This document shows positions 26,352 through 35,891 of a DNA stretch of 64,000 bases, piece by piece. The position numbers and the translations under genes were made by a program. The DNA comes from Mycobacterium sp. DL592 (lineage in GTDB: Bacteria; Actinomycetota; Actinomycetes; Mycobacteriales; Mycobacteriaceae). The stretch covers positions 587,036 through 651,035 of the forward strand of contig NZ_CP050192.1 in assembly GCF_011694515.1 (NCBI RefSeq), read 5' to 3'. Under the pieces are notes generated by a model, which saw nothing but the letters and a program-made list of their open reading frames with translations, had not been told where the DNA came from and ran no database searches. Within the stretch, counting starts at the first letter, position 1, and every line of letters starts with the position of its first letter.

Positions 26352-27126
26352 TCAGTTTCGACTCATCACTGGCCAGCCAGCACACGGTGTCGGCGATATC
26401 CTCGGGTTCGGCGATATAGATCGGCAGGAACGGTGTGAGCATCCTGTCCAGGGCGGGATTAGTCTCCATCGCCTTGCCAAGGGCTGCCACCATGTCGCCG
26501 GTTCCCATGTCGGTGTTGACCGGTCCCGGGTGGACGCTGTTGACACGGACGTTGTGCTTGCCGAGCTCGGCGGCGAAGGCGCGCGCCATCCCCGTGACGG
26601 CATGCTTACTGGCCGTGTAGTGCACCATGAACGGCTGCATCTTGATGCCGGCCGCCGAACTGATCAGGATGATCGAGCCGCCGCGGCCGCCTTCGATGAT
26701 GCTGGGCGCCCCCGCCATGACCGTGTTCCAGGTGCCGGTGACGTTGACGTCCATCACGTCGCGGAATGCCTCCGGGGTGATGTCATCCCAGGCTGCGGGT
26801 GCGGTGATCCCCGCGTTGGCGACGATGATGTCGAGTCGTCCCAGCACTGCAACAGCCTGCGCCACAGCCTCTTTGAGGCCGTGATGGTCGCGGGTGTCGA
26901 CGGTGGCCGCCACGATCCGGCGGCCGGTGTCCTCGACGAGTGTCACCGTATCGGCGAGGTCCTCGGGGGAGGCCGGCGTGTAGGGTACACAGTCCGGTAG
27001 CGGACCGGCGACGTCGACGGCGATGATGTCGGCGCCCTCGCGGGCCATTCGCACGGCGTGCGCGCGGCCCTGCCCGCGGGCCGCACCGGTGATGAAGGCA
27101 ACCCTGCCGGCGAGTCGGCCGCTCAC
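26305..27126 (-). CDS. Mycofactocin-coupled SDR oxidoreductase
   Basis: This 273-residue short-chain dehydrogenase has the cofactor motif TGAARGQGR (12-20) and the active-site Tyr/Lys in HYTASKHA. The insertion after the first strand (ADIIAVDVAGPLPDCVPYTPAS) marks the mycofactocin-coupled family, in which NAD(H) stays bound and mycofactocin re-oxidises it. It therefore probably oxidises an alcohol. Its ATG overlaps the stop of the acyl-CoA dehydrogenase upstream, and both are under the divergent promoter with the palindrome at 28332. Confidence 0.88.
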   Translation of the reverse strand: MSGRLAGRVAFITGAARGQGRAHAVRMAREGADIIAVDVAGPLPDCVPYTPASPEDLADTVTLVEDTGRRIVAATVDTRDHHGLKEAVAQAVAVLGRLDIIVANAGITAPAAWDDITPEAFRDVMDVNVTGTWNTVMAGAPSIIEGGRGGSIILISSAAGIKMQPFMVHYTASKHAVTGMARAFAAELGKHNVRVNSVHPGPVNTDMGTGDMVAALGKAMETNPALDRMLTPFLPIYIAEPEDIADTVCWLASDESKLITAESISIDQGSTKY

Positions 27127-28295
27127 CGGTTGCGCTGCGCTTCCTTGACCAGACCGCCACCGATGATGAGGCGCTGAATTTCACTGGTGCCCTCGTAGAG
27201 CCGCAACAAACGCACCTCTCGGTAGATCCGCTCGACCGGCACGCCGCGCATGTATCCGGCGCCACCGTGTACCTGCACGGCAAGGTCGGCGACCTTGCCC
27301 GCCATCTCGGTGCAGAACAGCTTGGCCACCGAAGGCGCTATCCGGCGGTCCTCGTCGTCCAGCCATTTGCGGGCCGCGTCGCGGGCCAGTGCGCGGCCCG
27401 CCATCACGCCGGCCTGCTGGTCGGCCAGCATCGCCTGCACGAGTTGGAAGGTGCCGATCGGGGTGCCGCCCTGGGTGGCTGTCGCGGCATAGGCCACCGA
27501 CTCGTCCAGTGCGCGTTGTGCGGCGCCGACCGCCAGTGCCGCGATGTGAATGCGTCCGCGCGCCAGCGACGTCATCGCCGCCCGGTAGCCGTGGTCCTCG
27601 CTGCCGCCGATCAACGCGTCGTCGCCGACCCGGACGTCGGTGAAGGTCACATCCGCGGTCCAGGCGCCCTCCTGGCCCATCTTGGCGTCCTTGACCCCGA
27701 CCTCGACGCCGGGAGTGCCGGCCGGCACCAGGAACACCGCGATGCCTGCGCCCTTGTCGTCGGCGGGCCGGGTGCGGGCGAACACGATGAACAGATCAGC
27801 CACCGGTGCGTTGGTGATGTACTGCTTGCTGCCGTTGATCACCCAGTTGCCGCCGTCGCGAACGGCTTTCGTCTTCAGCCCTGACGGGTTGGACCCCGCG
27901 CCGGGCTCGGTCAGCGCGAAGGAGGCGACGACCTCGCCGGTGGCGATCGGCTCCAGCCACCGGGTGCGCTGCTCGTCGGTGCCGAAGCCGACGAGTACCT
28001 GGCCGGCGATGCCGTTGTTGGTGCCGAACATCGACCGCAGCGCCAGGCAGGTGTAGCCGAGTTCCATGGCCAGTTCCACGTCCTGGGTGATGTCCAGGCC
28101 GAGGCCACCCCACTGCTGGGGGATCGCGTAGCCGAACAGGCCCATCTTCATGGCCTGGTCACGCAGGTCGTCAGGCACTTTGTCTTCGGCGACGATCTCC
28201 GACTCCCGCGGCACGACGGCGGAGCGGACGAAGTGGCGGGTCTGGGCCAGGATCTCGCGGAAGTCGTCGTCGCTGACAGCTACAACCGGGCTCAT
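27123..28295 (-). CDS. Acyl-CoA dehydrogenase
   Basis: This 390-residue FAD enzyme carries out alpha,beta-dehydrogenation of an acyl-CoA in the cytoplasm. Signature segments are SFALTEPGAGSNPSG (about 127-141), WVINGSKQYITN, and near the C-terminus VQVHGGAGYMRGVPVERIYRE with LYEGTSEIQ, where the catalytic base in this subfamily is the Glu of YEGT. The length is normal for the family. It is the first gene of the leftward operon with the mycofactocin-type SDR, divergent from the SDR-thiolase-ACAD operon. Confidence 0.92.
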   Translation of the reverse strand: MSPVVAVSDDDFREILAQTRHFVRSAVVPRESEIVAEDKVPDDLRDQAMKMGLFGYAIPQQWGGLGLDITQDVELAMELGYTCLALRSMFGTNNGIAGQVLVGFGTDEQRTRWLEPIATGEVVASFALTEPGAGSNPSGLKTKAVRDGGNWVINGSKQYITNAPVADLFIVFARTRPADDKGAGIAVFLVPAGTPGVEVGVKDAKMGQEGAWTADVTFTDVRVGDDALIGGSEDHGYRAAMTSLARGRIHIAALAVGAAQRALDESVAYAATATQGGTPIGTFQLVQAMLADQQAGVMAGRALARDAARKWLDDEDRRIAPSVAKLFCTEMAGKVADLAVQVHGGAGYMRGVPVERIYREVRLLRLYEGTSEIQRLIIGGGLVKEAQRNR

Positions 28296-28331
28296 CAGAG
28301 CTCCTCGTGAGTGGGGGCGGTATCGCTGAGG

Positions 28332-28350
28332 ATCATATATGAAATATGAT
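28332..28350. promoter_or_regulatory. 19-bp palindrome ATCATAT-N5-ATATGAT between divergent operons
   Basis: A perfect 7-bp inverted repeat with a 5-base spacer is centred between the ACAD start (28295) and the SDR start (28392). The geometry (7-5-7) equals that of the TACNGTA sites further on, but the half-site differs, so a different regulator is likely. The GntR at 31538, last gene of the right operon, is a candidate. Confidence 0.6.
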
Positions 28351-28391
28351 TCGGCGAAGTTTCACGTCCGCAGCCTGAAAAGGGAGATCAG

Positions 28392-29132
28392 ATGTCGTTG
28401 CTGGCCGGCCAGACGGCAGTCGTCACGGGTGGGGCGCAGGGCCTCGGCTTTGCGATCGCCGAGCAGTTCATCGCCGAGGGTGCCAGGGTGGTGATCGGCG
28501 ACATCAACCTCGAGGCCACCGAGGCGGCGGCGGAGAAACTCGGCGGTGCCGACGTCGCCCGGGCGGTGAAGTGCGATGTGACGTCCTACGCCGACGTCGA
28601 GGCTCTGGTCGACGCCGCCGTCGAGCAGTTCGGGCGCTTCGACATCATGGTCAACAACGCGGGCATCACCCGCGACGCCACCCTGCGCAAGATGACCGAG
28701 GACGAGTTCGACCAGGTCATCTCGGTGCACCTGAAGGGCACCTGGAACGGTCTGCGGAAAGCCGCCTCGGTCATGCGCGAGCAGCGCAGCGGAGCAATAG
28801 TGAACATGTCGTCGATCTCCGGCAAGGTCGGCATGATCGGGCAGACGAACTACTCGGCGGCCAAGGCCGGGATCGTCGGAATGACGAAGGCGGCCTCCAA
28901 GGAGCTGGCGCACCTCGGGGTGCGCGTCAACGCCATCCAGCCCGGTCTGATCCGTTCCGCCATGACCGAGGCGATGCCGCAACGCATTTGGGACTCCAAG
29001 GTCGCCGAGGTGCCCATGGGGCGCGCCGGTGAGCCCGCCGAGGTGGCTAAGGTGGCGCTGTTTCTGGCCTCCGACCTGTCGTCATACATGACGGGCACGG
29101 TCCTCGAGGTCACCGGGGGACGGCACCTCTGA
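28392..29132 (+). CDS. SDR-family 3-oxoacyl reductase / 3-hydroxyacyl-CoA dehydrogenase
   Basis: This 246-residue FabG-like protein has TGGAQGLG (12-19), NNAG at about 91-94, and YSAAK as the catalytic Tyr-Lys pair. Its position directly before a thiolase (one-base overlap, TGATG) suggests it oxidises a 3-hydroxyacyl-CoA to the 3-keto form. It opens a four-gene operon: SDR, thiolase, acyl-CoA dehydrogenase, GntR. Confidence 0.9.
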   Translation: MSLLAGQTAVVTGGAQGLGFAIAEQFIAEGARVVIGDINLEATEAAAEKLGGADVARAVKCDVTSYADVEALVDAAVEQFGRFDIMVNNAGITRDATLRKMTEDEFDQVISVHLKGTWNGLRKAASVMREQRSGAIVNMSSISGKVGMIGQTNYSAAKAGIVGMTKAASKELAHLGVRVNAIQPGLIRSAMTEAMPQRIWDSKVAEVPMGRAGEPAEVAKVALFLASDLSSYMTGTVLEVTGGRHL

Positions 29133-30346
29133 TGCCGACAGCGGTCATCTGCGAGCCGGTTCGCACACCGATCGGCCGCTACGGCGGGATGTTCCAGTCG
29201 CTCACGGCCGTCGAGTTGGGAGTCGCCGCGCTGACGGGACTGCTGCAGCGCACCGGCGTCCCCCCGGAAGCCGTCGAGGACGTCATCTTCGGACACTGCT
29301 ACCCCAACAGCGAAGCACCCGCGATAGGCCGGGTGGTCGCACTCGACGCCGGTCTGCCCGTCACCGTGCCGGGCATGCAAGTGGACCGCCGGTGCGGGTC
29401 GGGCCTGCAGGCGGTGATTCAGGCCTGCCTCCAAGTCGCTTCGGGTGACAACGATCTCGTCGTCGCCGGTGGCGCGGAGAGCATGAGCAACGTCGCCTTC
29501 TACTCCATCGACATGCGGTGGGGAGGTGCCCGGCACGGTGTCACGGTGCACGACGGGCTGGCGCGCGGCCGCACGACTGCAGGCGGCAAGTTCTATCCGG
29601 TGCCCGGCGGCATGCTCGAGACCGCGGAGAACCTGCGCCGCCAGTACGGCATCTCGCGGCAGGAGCAGGACGAGTTGGCGGTCACCTCGCACCAGCGGGC
29701 GGTCGCCGCGCAGAGCAGCGGCGTTCTCGCCGAGGAGATCATCGCGGTCACGGTGCCCACCCGCGGTGGTGAGCAGCTCATCGACACCGACGAACACCCG
29801 CGCGCCGACACGACCGTCGAGTCGCTGGCGAAGCTCAAACCCGTTCTGCTCAACCAGGATCCCGACGCGACCGTGACGGCCGGAAACTCGAGCGGCCAGA
29901 ACGACGCCGCATCAGCCTGCCTGGTCACCACCCCCGAGAAGGCCGCCGAACTGGGTCTGCGGCCACTGGTCCGGCTGGTCTCGTGGGCCTCGGCCGGGGT
30001 GGGCCCGGAGGTCATGGGCATCGGCCCGGTGCCGGCTACCGCAGCAGCGCTGCAAAAGGCCGGCCTGGAACTGGCCGACATCGACGTCATCGAACTCAAC
30101 GAGGCCTTCGCCGCCCAAGCACTGGCGGTGATGCGGGAGTGGAAGTTCACCGACGCCGACCTCGAGCGCACCAACGTGCGCGGGTCGGGTATCTCGCTGG
30201 GCCACCCGGTGGGCGCTACCGGTGGGCGGATGCTCGCCACGCTGGCCCGCGAACTGCACCTGCGCGACGGGCGCTACGGGCTGGAGACGATGTGCATCGG
30301 CGGCGGGCAGGGCCTGGCCGCCGTCTTCGAAAGGGTGGGAGTATGA
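29132..30346 (+). CDS. Thiolase (acetyl-CoA acyltransferase)
   Basis: This 404-residue thiolase splits a 3-ketoacyl-CoA. The nucleophilic Cys is in VDRRCGSGLQ at about residue 89, NEAFAAQAL is the HEAF-type motif, GHPVGATGGRM carries the catalytic His, and CIGGGQG holds the second Cys. All catalytic motifs are therefore present. It overlaps the SDR upstream by one base and the acyl-CoA dehydrogenase downstream by four (ATGA), pointing to tight co-translation. Confidence 0.93.
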   Translation: MPTAVICEPVRTPIGRYGGMFQSLTAVELGVAALTGLLQRTGVPPEAVEDVIFGHCYPNSEAPAIGRVVALDAGLPVTVPGMQVDRRCGSGLQAVIQACLQVASGDNDLVVAGGAESMSNVAFYSIDMRWGGARHGVTVHDGLARGRTTAGGKFYPVPGGMLETAENLRRQYGISRQEQDELAVTSHQRAVAAQSSGVLAEEIIAVTVPTRGGEQLIDTDEHPRADTTVESLAKLKPVLLNQDPDATVTAGNSSGQNDAASACLVTTPEKAAELGLRPLVRLVSWASAGVGPEVMGIGPVPATAAALQKAGLELADIDVIELNEAFAAQALAVMREWKFTDADLERTNVRGSGISLGHPVGATGGRMLATLARELHLRDGRYGLETMCIGGGQGLAAVFERVGV

Positions 30347-31536
30347 CCCGACTGGCGCAGACTCTCGGCCTGACCGAGATCCAGACCGAGATCATCTCCA
30401 CGGTCCGGCAATTCGTCGACAGGGAGATCATCCCCAACGCCCAGGACCTCGAGCACTCCGACACCTACCCGCAGGCCATCGTCGACCAGATGCGTGAGAT
30501 GGGTCTGTTCGGCCTGATGGTGCCCGAGGAGTACGGCGGGCTCGGCGAGTCGCTGCTCACCTACGCCCTGTGTGTCGAAGAACTGGCCCGCGGCTGGATG
30601 AGCATCTCCGGTGTCATCAACACCCACTTCATCGTCGCCTACATGATCCGCCAGCATGGCACCGACGAACAGAAGCAACGCTTCCTGCCCAGGATGGCCA
30701 CCGGCGAGACCCGCGGCGCGTTCTCGATGTCGGAACCCGAACTCGGTTCCGACGTCGCCGCGATCCGCACCCGGGCCCGCGACAACGGCGACGGCACCTA
30801 CACCATCGACGGCCAGAAGATGTGGCTGACCAACGGCGGCAGCTCGACGCTGGTCGCGACACTGGTGCGGACCGACGAAGGGGCCGACAAGCCGCACCGC
30901 AACCTGACCGCGTTCCTGATCGAAAAGCCCACCGGCTTCGGCGAAGTCGCGCCCGGGCTGACCATCCCGGGCAAGATCGACAAACTCGGCTACAAGGGCA
31001 TCGACACCACCGAGCTGATCTTCGACGGTTACGTCACCGGCGCCGAGAACGTCCTGGGCGCCAAGCCGGGACAGGGTTTCTTCCAGATGATGGACGGTGT
31101 GGAGGTCGGTCGTGTGAACGTCGCCGCCCGCGCCTGCGGGGTGGGGGTGCGGGCCTTCGAGCTCGCCGCCCGCTATGCCCAGCAGCGCAGCACGTTCGGT
31201 AAACCGATCGCCGAGCATCAGGCCATCGCCTTCCAGCTCGCGGAGATGGCCACGAAAGTCGAAGCCGCACATCTGATGATGGTCAACGCGGCCCGGCTCA
31301 AGGATTCCGGAGAACGTAACGACGTCGCTGCCGGGATGGCGAAGTACCTGGCGAGCGAGTTCTGCTCAGAGGTCACCCAGCAGAGCTTCCGCATCCACGG
31401 CGGCTACGGGTACTCCAAGGAGTACGAGATCGAGCGGCTGATGCGCGACGCCCCCTTCCTGCTCATCGGCGAGGGCACCAGCGAAATCCAGAAGAACATC
31501 ATCAGCAAGCGGCTGCTGGCCGACTACCGGATCTGA
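30343..31536 (+). CDS. Acyl-CoA dehydrogenase
   Basis: This 397-residue FAD-dependent dehydrogenase has FSMSEPELGSDVAAIRT (about 127-143), MWLTNGGSS, and RIHGGYGYSKEYEIERLMRDA. The usual YEGTSEIQ appears here as IGEGTSEIQ. It is full length and homomeric in type. The ATG at 30343 overlaps the thiolase stop; a much longer upstream frame start at 29983 is inside the thiolase gene and is rejected. It is followed two bases later by the GntR regulator. Confidence 0.92.
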   Translation: MTRLAQTLGLTEIQTEIISTVRQFVDREIIPNAQDLEHSDTYPQAIVDQMREMGLFGLMVPEEYGGLGESLLTYALCVEELARGWMSISGVINTHFIVAYMIRQHGTDEQKQRFLPRMATGETRGAFSMSEPELGSDVAAIRTRARDNGDGTYTIDGQKMWLTNGGSSTLVATLVRTDEGADKPHRNLTAFLIEKPTGFGEVAPGLTIPGKIDKLGYKGIDTTELIFDGYVTGAENVLGAKPGQGFFQMMDGVEVGRVNVAARACGVGVRAFELAARYAQQRSTFGKPIAEHQAIAFQLAEMATKVEAAHLMMVNAARLKDSGERNDVAAGMAKYLASEFCSEVTQQSFRIHGGYGYSKEYEIERLMRDAPFLLIGEGTSEIQKNIISKRLLADYRI

Positions 31537-31537
31537 C

Positions 31538-32221
31538 ATGAGTGCACCGGATTTCGCGCCGCGGCCACAGCTGGCCGAGGACGTCGCGCGCTTTGTACGA
31601 CAGCGAATCTTCAACGGCACCTACCCGGCCGGGGAGTACATCCGGCTCGACCAACTCGCCGCCGAGCTCGGGATCAGTGTGACCCCGGTGCGCGAGGCCC
31701 TGTTCGAGCTGCGTGGCGAGGGGCTGCTGGACCAGTTGCCCCGGCGCGGTTTCGTAGTGCTGCCGTTCACCGACCGCGACATCACCGACGTGTCGAACCT
31801 GCAGGCCTACGTCGGTGGTCTGCTGGCTGCTCGGGCGGCGGCCAACATCAACGACGAACAGCTGCAGGAACTCAACGCCATCCACGCCGAGCTGACCGAG
31901 GCCTACGCGGCCAACGCCGGCGACCATGCGGTCCGGCTCAACCATGAGTTCCACCGCGCGATCAACGTGGCCGCGGACTCGCCGAAACTCGCCCAGCTGA
32001 TGTCCCAGATCACCCGCTACGCACCGGAATCGGTGTTCCCCACCATCGAGGGCTGGCCGGACCGCTCGGTTGCCGACCACCACCGCATCGTGGCTGCGCT
32101 GCAGGCCCACGACGAGGACGGTGCGCGCGCCGCGATGTCCGATCACCTGGCGGCAGGGGCGACGCCGCTGATCGAGCACCTGGTGAAGCAGGGTGTGGCC
32201 CGGCGCGTCGCCGGCCCCTGA
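31538..32221 (+). CDS. GntR-family regulator, FCD domain
   Basis: This 227-residue regulator has an N-terminal winged helix (about 8-75: DQLAAELGISVTPVREALFELRGEGLL) and a C-terminal all-helical FCD ligand domain (about 85-215). The metal/ligand-binding histidines are seen in LNHEFHRAI and DHHRIVAAL. It is the last gene of the SDR-thiolase-ACAD operon, so it probably senses a CoA ester or acid intermediate and controls that operon, possibly through the palindrome at 28332. Confidence 0.9.
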   Translation: MSAPDFAPRPQLAEDVARFVRQRIFNGTYPAGEYIRLDQLAAELGISVTPVREALFELRGEGLLDQLPRRGFVVLPFTDRDITDVSNLQAYVGGLLAARAAANINDEQLQELNAIHAELTEAYAANAGDHAVRLNHEFHRAINVAADSPKLAQLMSQITRYAPESVFPTIEGWPDRSVADHHRIVAALQAHDEDGARAAMSDHLAAGATPLIEHLVKQGVARRVAGP

Positions 32222-32224
32222 GAC

Positions 32225-32836
32225 TCACACCACCGAGAATCCCGGCCCGAGCGGGGTACGCCCGGTAAGCGCCGACAGCACCAGCTCACCGTGGCCCCGG
32301 CGGACGGCGATCGCCGCGGCCAATTCCGTTGCACTGCTGCACACCTCATCCGGCAGGGTCTGCGGCGCGCCGATCGCCCGGGCCAGGTCCAGGCTGTGCA
32401 CCGCCAACTCGAAGATCCGGGTCGGCAGATAGTCCGACAGAAGCATCCCGCCGGCGATGGTGGAGATCAGCGGATCGCCCGCGCCGCCCAGCGTGGTAAG
32501 GGCCGCGTCCCGGAAGGCCCGCAGCGCGCTCAGTGGATCGTCGCCGAGCGCGCGGGCGGCCTGCTCGGCGCGGGCGTCGATGGCCGACGGGTTGGTCTGC
32601 TGCAGGGCGATGATGTAGTAGTCGGCGATGGTGTGCACGTCGCGATCGGTGGCCGGCTTCGCCAGATAGTCGGTGACGGTGGTGAACGAGCGGCCGAGAT
32701 GGCCGACCAGCGTCCGCACCGTCCACGACCCGAGCGCGGGAGCCTGCCAGCGGTCGGGCGGCACCGCGGCAACCAGTGCCAGCGCATGCTCACCGGCGAC
32801 GCGGTAAATCTCGATCAGTTCTCCGGTGGTGGTCAT
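32225..32836 (-). CDS. Maleylpyruvate isomerase-like (mycothiol-dependent DinB fold) protein
   Basis: This 203-residue four-helix protein matches the MDMPI N-terminal/DinB-like family. Hallmarks are the APALGSWTVRTLVGHLGRS segment and a late FELAVHSLDLARAIG helix with the metal-ligand histidines. Family members use mycothiol as a cofactor or detoxify electrophiles. It is convergent with the GntR gene and separated by 57 bases from the ligase operon on its right. Confidence 0.82.
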   Translation of the reverse strand: MTTTGELIEIYRVAGEHALALVAAVPPDRWQAPALGSWTVRTLVGHLGRSFTTVTDYLAKPATDRDVHTIADYYIIALQQTNPSAIDARAEQAARALGDDPLSALRAFRDAALTTLGGAGDPLISTIAGGMLLSDYLPTRIFELAVHSLDLARAIGAPQTLPDEVCSSATELAAAIAVRRGHGELVLSALTGRTPLGPGFSVV

Positions 32837-32893
32837 GGTGTGTATTCCACCGAATCCGGCTGTGACGGTAAAGAGCCAGTCCCCGCCGACTGG

Positions 32894-34390
32894 CTAGTGC
32901 CGTGGTTCGGCGCCAGTCAACAGCTCACGCAGTCGGGTGACGTCGACCTTGCCGGTGCTGCCACGCGGGACGTCCTCGTCGGAGTCGAGCAGCAGCCACG
33001 CCATGGGGACCTTGAAGGCGCTGAGCTGTTCGCGCGCGGCGGCCCGTAACTCGTCGACGCTCATCGCCGACACCACTGCGGCGCCCACCCGGCCGTCGAC
33101 GTCGGTGACGTAGGCCGCGTGCACACCGTCGATGGCGCGCAGCCCCGCCTCGACCTCGCTCGGGTAGACCGTCGCACCGCTGACCTTGAACATGTTGTCG
33201 TAGCGGCCGTGGTAGAACAGGAACCCGTCCCGGTTGAGACGGCCGAGGTCGCCGGTGGGGTAGAAGCCGTCCTGCGTGAACACCTCCTCGCGGCTGCGTC
33301 GGCAGATTCCGCGCAGCGTCTGCGCTCCGCGAATCTGGATCGTGCCGACGTTGCCGGGCGGCACCGGCTCGCCGGTGTCGGTGTCGACGATCCGAAGCTG
33401 CACACCCGGCAACGGTTTTCCGCACGATCCCCAGGCCGAGCGCGGCATGTTGGTGTCCATCGGATAGCCGCAGTACGGGCCGAACGATTCCGTCATGCCG
33501 AGCAGGTTCGCCCGGGATCCGGGTGCCGGGCGGCGCTCTGGTGGCAGCAGCGCCGCCAGGCTGCCGGGTTGCAGCGCCGACAGGTCGGCGCCGAGTTCGG
33601 CGGCGTGGCGGGCCAGTGCTTCGGCCTGTGCGGGCCACCCCCGGAACAATGTGACCCGTTCCCGCGCCATCAGATCCAGCGTGCTCTGCGGGGTCGCGAC
33701 CGCCTCGGTGACCAGTGCCGCCCCGGCGACAAGAGCCGACAGCAGACCGGTGCCGAAGCCGCCGACCCAGAAGAACGGCATCGGCACATACAGCCGGGTG
33801 CCCTCGTCGATGCGACGAACCGAGAGCCCGGCGCGTACCGCGGCCAGCGCACTGCCGTGCGAGTGGATCACGCCCTTGGGCGGACCGCTGCTGCCGGAGG
33901 TGAACATCACCACCAGGGGATCGGCCGCTACGACGGTGCCCGCCACGGCGGCGGCGTCACCGTGGGCCCCGCCCGACGGCAGTTCGTCGGCGCGCCACAC
34001 GGTGCGCAGCGCGGGAAGGTCCACGATCCCACGGGCAACCTCGTCGAGATAGCGGTGGCCACGGAACTCCTCGACCGACACCAGATATCGCACCGAGGCC
34101 ACCTTGAGTTGCGCGATGAGCTCCGGGCCGGCCAGCAGCGTGCTCAACGGCACGAGAACCGCACCGATCCTGTTGAGCGCCAACGCGATCTGTGCCCACC
34201 GCACACCGTTCGGCATGATCAGACCGACCCGGCTGCCCTTCGTGACGCCTGCCGAGAGGAATCCGGCTGCCAGCTGCCGCGTCGTGGCGTCGAGCTCGGC
34301 ATACCCGATCCGCGCGGTGGTGTCGATCAGGAATGGCTTGTCGCCCAGGCTCGCCCGGGCGCGGATCAGCGCGTCGAGGGTGTCAGGCAT
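32894..34390 (-). CDS. Acyl-CoA synthetase (class I adenylate-forming), first of three in tandem
   Basis: This 498-residue ligase activates a carboxylic acid with ATP and CoA. The P-loop is FTSGSSGPPKGV at about 168-179, A5 is GMTESFGPYCG, A8 is YHGRYDNMFKVSG, and the A10 lysine is in GSTGKVDV. The start at 34390 (MPDTLDALI) overlaps the stop of the next ligase upstream by eight bases; a longer frame from 34501 would run inside that gene. It is the last gene of the six-gene leftward operon beginning at 39744. Confidence 0.9.
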   Translation of the reverse strand: MPDTLDALIRARASLGDKPFLIDTTARIGYAELDATTRQLAAGFLSAGVTKGSRVGLIMPNGVRWAQIALALNRIGAVLVPLSTLLAGPELIAQLKVASVRYLVSVEEFRGHRYLDEVARGIVDLPALRTVWRADELPSGGAHGDAAAVAGTVVAADPLVVMFTSGSSGPPKGVIHSHGSALAAVRAGLSVRRIDEGTRLYVPMPFFWVGGFGTGLLSALVAGAALVTEAVATPQSTLDLMARERVTLFRGWPAQAEALARHAAELGADLSALQPGSLAALLPPERRPAPGSRANLLGMTESFGPYCGYPMDTNMPRSAWGSCGKPLPGVQLRIVDTDTGEPVPPGNVGTIQIRGAQTLRGICRRSREEVFTQDGFYPTGDLGRLNRDGFLFYHGRYDNMFKVSGATVYPSEVEAGLRAIDGVHAAYVTDVDGRVGAAVVSAMSVDELRAAAREQLSAFKVPMAWLLLDSDEDVPRGSTGKVDVTRLRELLTGAEPRH

Positions 34391-35891
34391 CGAACAGCTC
34401 CGTGAGACGGCGGATGTCCACTTTGCCGCTCGACAGCAGCGGCACCTCGGTCGGCCGGACCGCGACGAAGCGCCGGGGAATCTTGTAGGCCGACAGCACA
34501 TCTTTGAGGTCTGCCCGCAGCGTCGCCTCGTCGAGATCCTGGCCGTCGGCGACGACCAACGCCGCCGCCACCACCTGACCGCGTTGGGAGTCGGGCAGAC
34601 CCACGACGTATGCCGTCATCCCGCCGGTCACCGAGGCGATGGCCTTCTCGACCTCAGTGGGGGACACGTTGGCGCCCGCGGTCTTGATCATCGACCCGCG
34701 CCGGCCGAGGAAGTAGTAGAAGCCGTCGGGATCGGTGCGCACCAGATCGCCGGTGTGGAACCAGCCGTCGGGATCGAAGCAGTCTTCGCGACTGCGCTTG
34801 TAGTAGTGCTGCATCAGATACGGCCCGCGCAAACACAATTCGCCGACGTCACCGGGCGCCACGGGCCGGCTGGAGCCCGGGTCGACGATGCGGGTGGCGA
34901 AGCCGGGCGCGGGTTTTCCGAACGAGCCGCGCCGGTGCTCGGGCTGGTCTGTCTCGTCACCGCTGAGCAGGACGACGCTGCCGGCTTCGGTCATACCCAG
35001 CATGTTGTGGCGCAACTCCGGATCGTGGGGGCGGCTCGCGGGGGCCATGATCGGGTAGAGGTTCCCGCGCCGCATCGACGACAGGTCGCGGCGCGGAAAG
35101 CTGTCGTGGCGGGCGAGGTGGGCTACCCCGGCGGCGAATCCGTTGGTCATGGTCGGGCGGACGGCCTCCAGCAGGTCGAGCGTGGCGCCGGGGTCGGGTG
35201 CGGTGGAGCAGACGAGTGTCGAACCGGCGACCAGGGTGGCCAGCAGCGCGAAGCCGAATCCGCCGATCCAGAAGAACGGCGAGTTGCAGAACAGCCTGTC
35301 GGATGTGCTCAGCCCGCGAATCCCGTTGAGGTTGCGCTGATGTGCCAGCAGCACCGCGTGGGTGTGCACCGCACCTTTCGGGCTGCCGGTGGAGCCGGAG
35401 GTGTAGATGATGGCCAGCGGGTCGCAGCCGTCGACATCGGCGCCGAGAGCGTTCACGTGTGCGGGATCGGCCGCCGCGGCGATCCGGCTGTCGAAGACCA
35501 CGTGGCGCAGGCACGGCGCGGATACGCCGGCCAGCCGGTCCACATAGTCGTGGTCCCGGTACGCTGCGGTGGCCAGCAGTATTTCGGTGTCACTGTGGGT
35601 CAGCTGGTCGGCAAGCTCCGCGCGGGTGGCGAACGTCGAGAAGGGGACGACGACCGCACCGATGCGTGCCGCGGCCAGCATCGCGACGACGAAGTCCGTG
35701 CCGTTGGGGAACAGCAGACCGATGTGGGTGCCCTTGCCGGCACCGAGCCCGACGAGGCCGCGGGCCAGTTGGGCGGAGCGTTCGTGGGCCGCGGCGTAGG
35801 TGAGGTGGTCGGCGTCGCACACCAGTAGGGGATGGTCGCTGCGGGCGTCAGCCTGGTCGCGCAGCAGCGCGCCGACGGTGTCAGTATTCAC
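34383..35891 (-). CDS. Acyl-CoA synthetase, second of three in tandem
   Basis: This 502-residue adenylate-forming enzyme has the P-loop IYTSGSTGSPKGAV at about 161-174 and NMLGMTEAGSV (A5). The adenylate-binding DGWFHTGDL and LGRRGSMIKTAG segments follow, with the catalytic lysine in SSGKVDI. It is about the same length as its two neighbours but clearly a different paralogue, so the cluster may activate several related acids or successive intermediates. It overlaps both neighbours by about ten bases. Confidence 0.9.
   Translation of the reverse strand: MNTDTVGALLRDQADARSDHPLLVCDADHLTYAAAHERSAQLARGLVGLGAGKGTHIGLLFPNGTDFVVAMLAAARIGAVVVPFSTFATRAELADQLTHSDTEILLATAAYRDHDYVDRLAGVSAPCLRHVVFDSRIAAAADPAHVNALGADVDGCDPLAIIYTSGSTGSPKGAVHTHAVLLAHQRNLNGIRGLSTSDRLFCNSPFFWIGGFGFALLATLVAGSTLVCSTAPDPGATLDLLEAVRPTMTNGFAAGVAHLARHDSFPRRDLSSMRRGNLYPIMAPASRPHDPELRHNMLGMTEAGSVVLLSGDETDQPEHRRGSFGKPAPGFATRIVDPGSSRPVAPGDVGELCLRGPYLMQHYYKRSREDCFDPDGWFHTGDLVRTDPDGFYYFLGRRGSMIKTAGANVSPTEVEKAIASVTGGMTAYVVGLPDSQRGQVVAAALVVADGQDLDEATLRADLKDVLSAYKIPRRFVAVRPTEVPLLSSGKVDIRRLTELFDA

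Noticed and set aside
34104..35828. Plus-strand 574-codon frame across the ligase genes
   Set aside because: It is antisense to two adenylate-forming enzymes with intact motifs.
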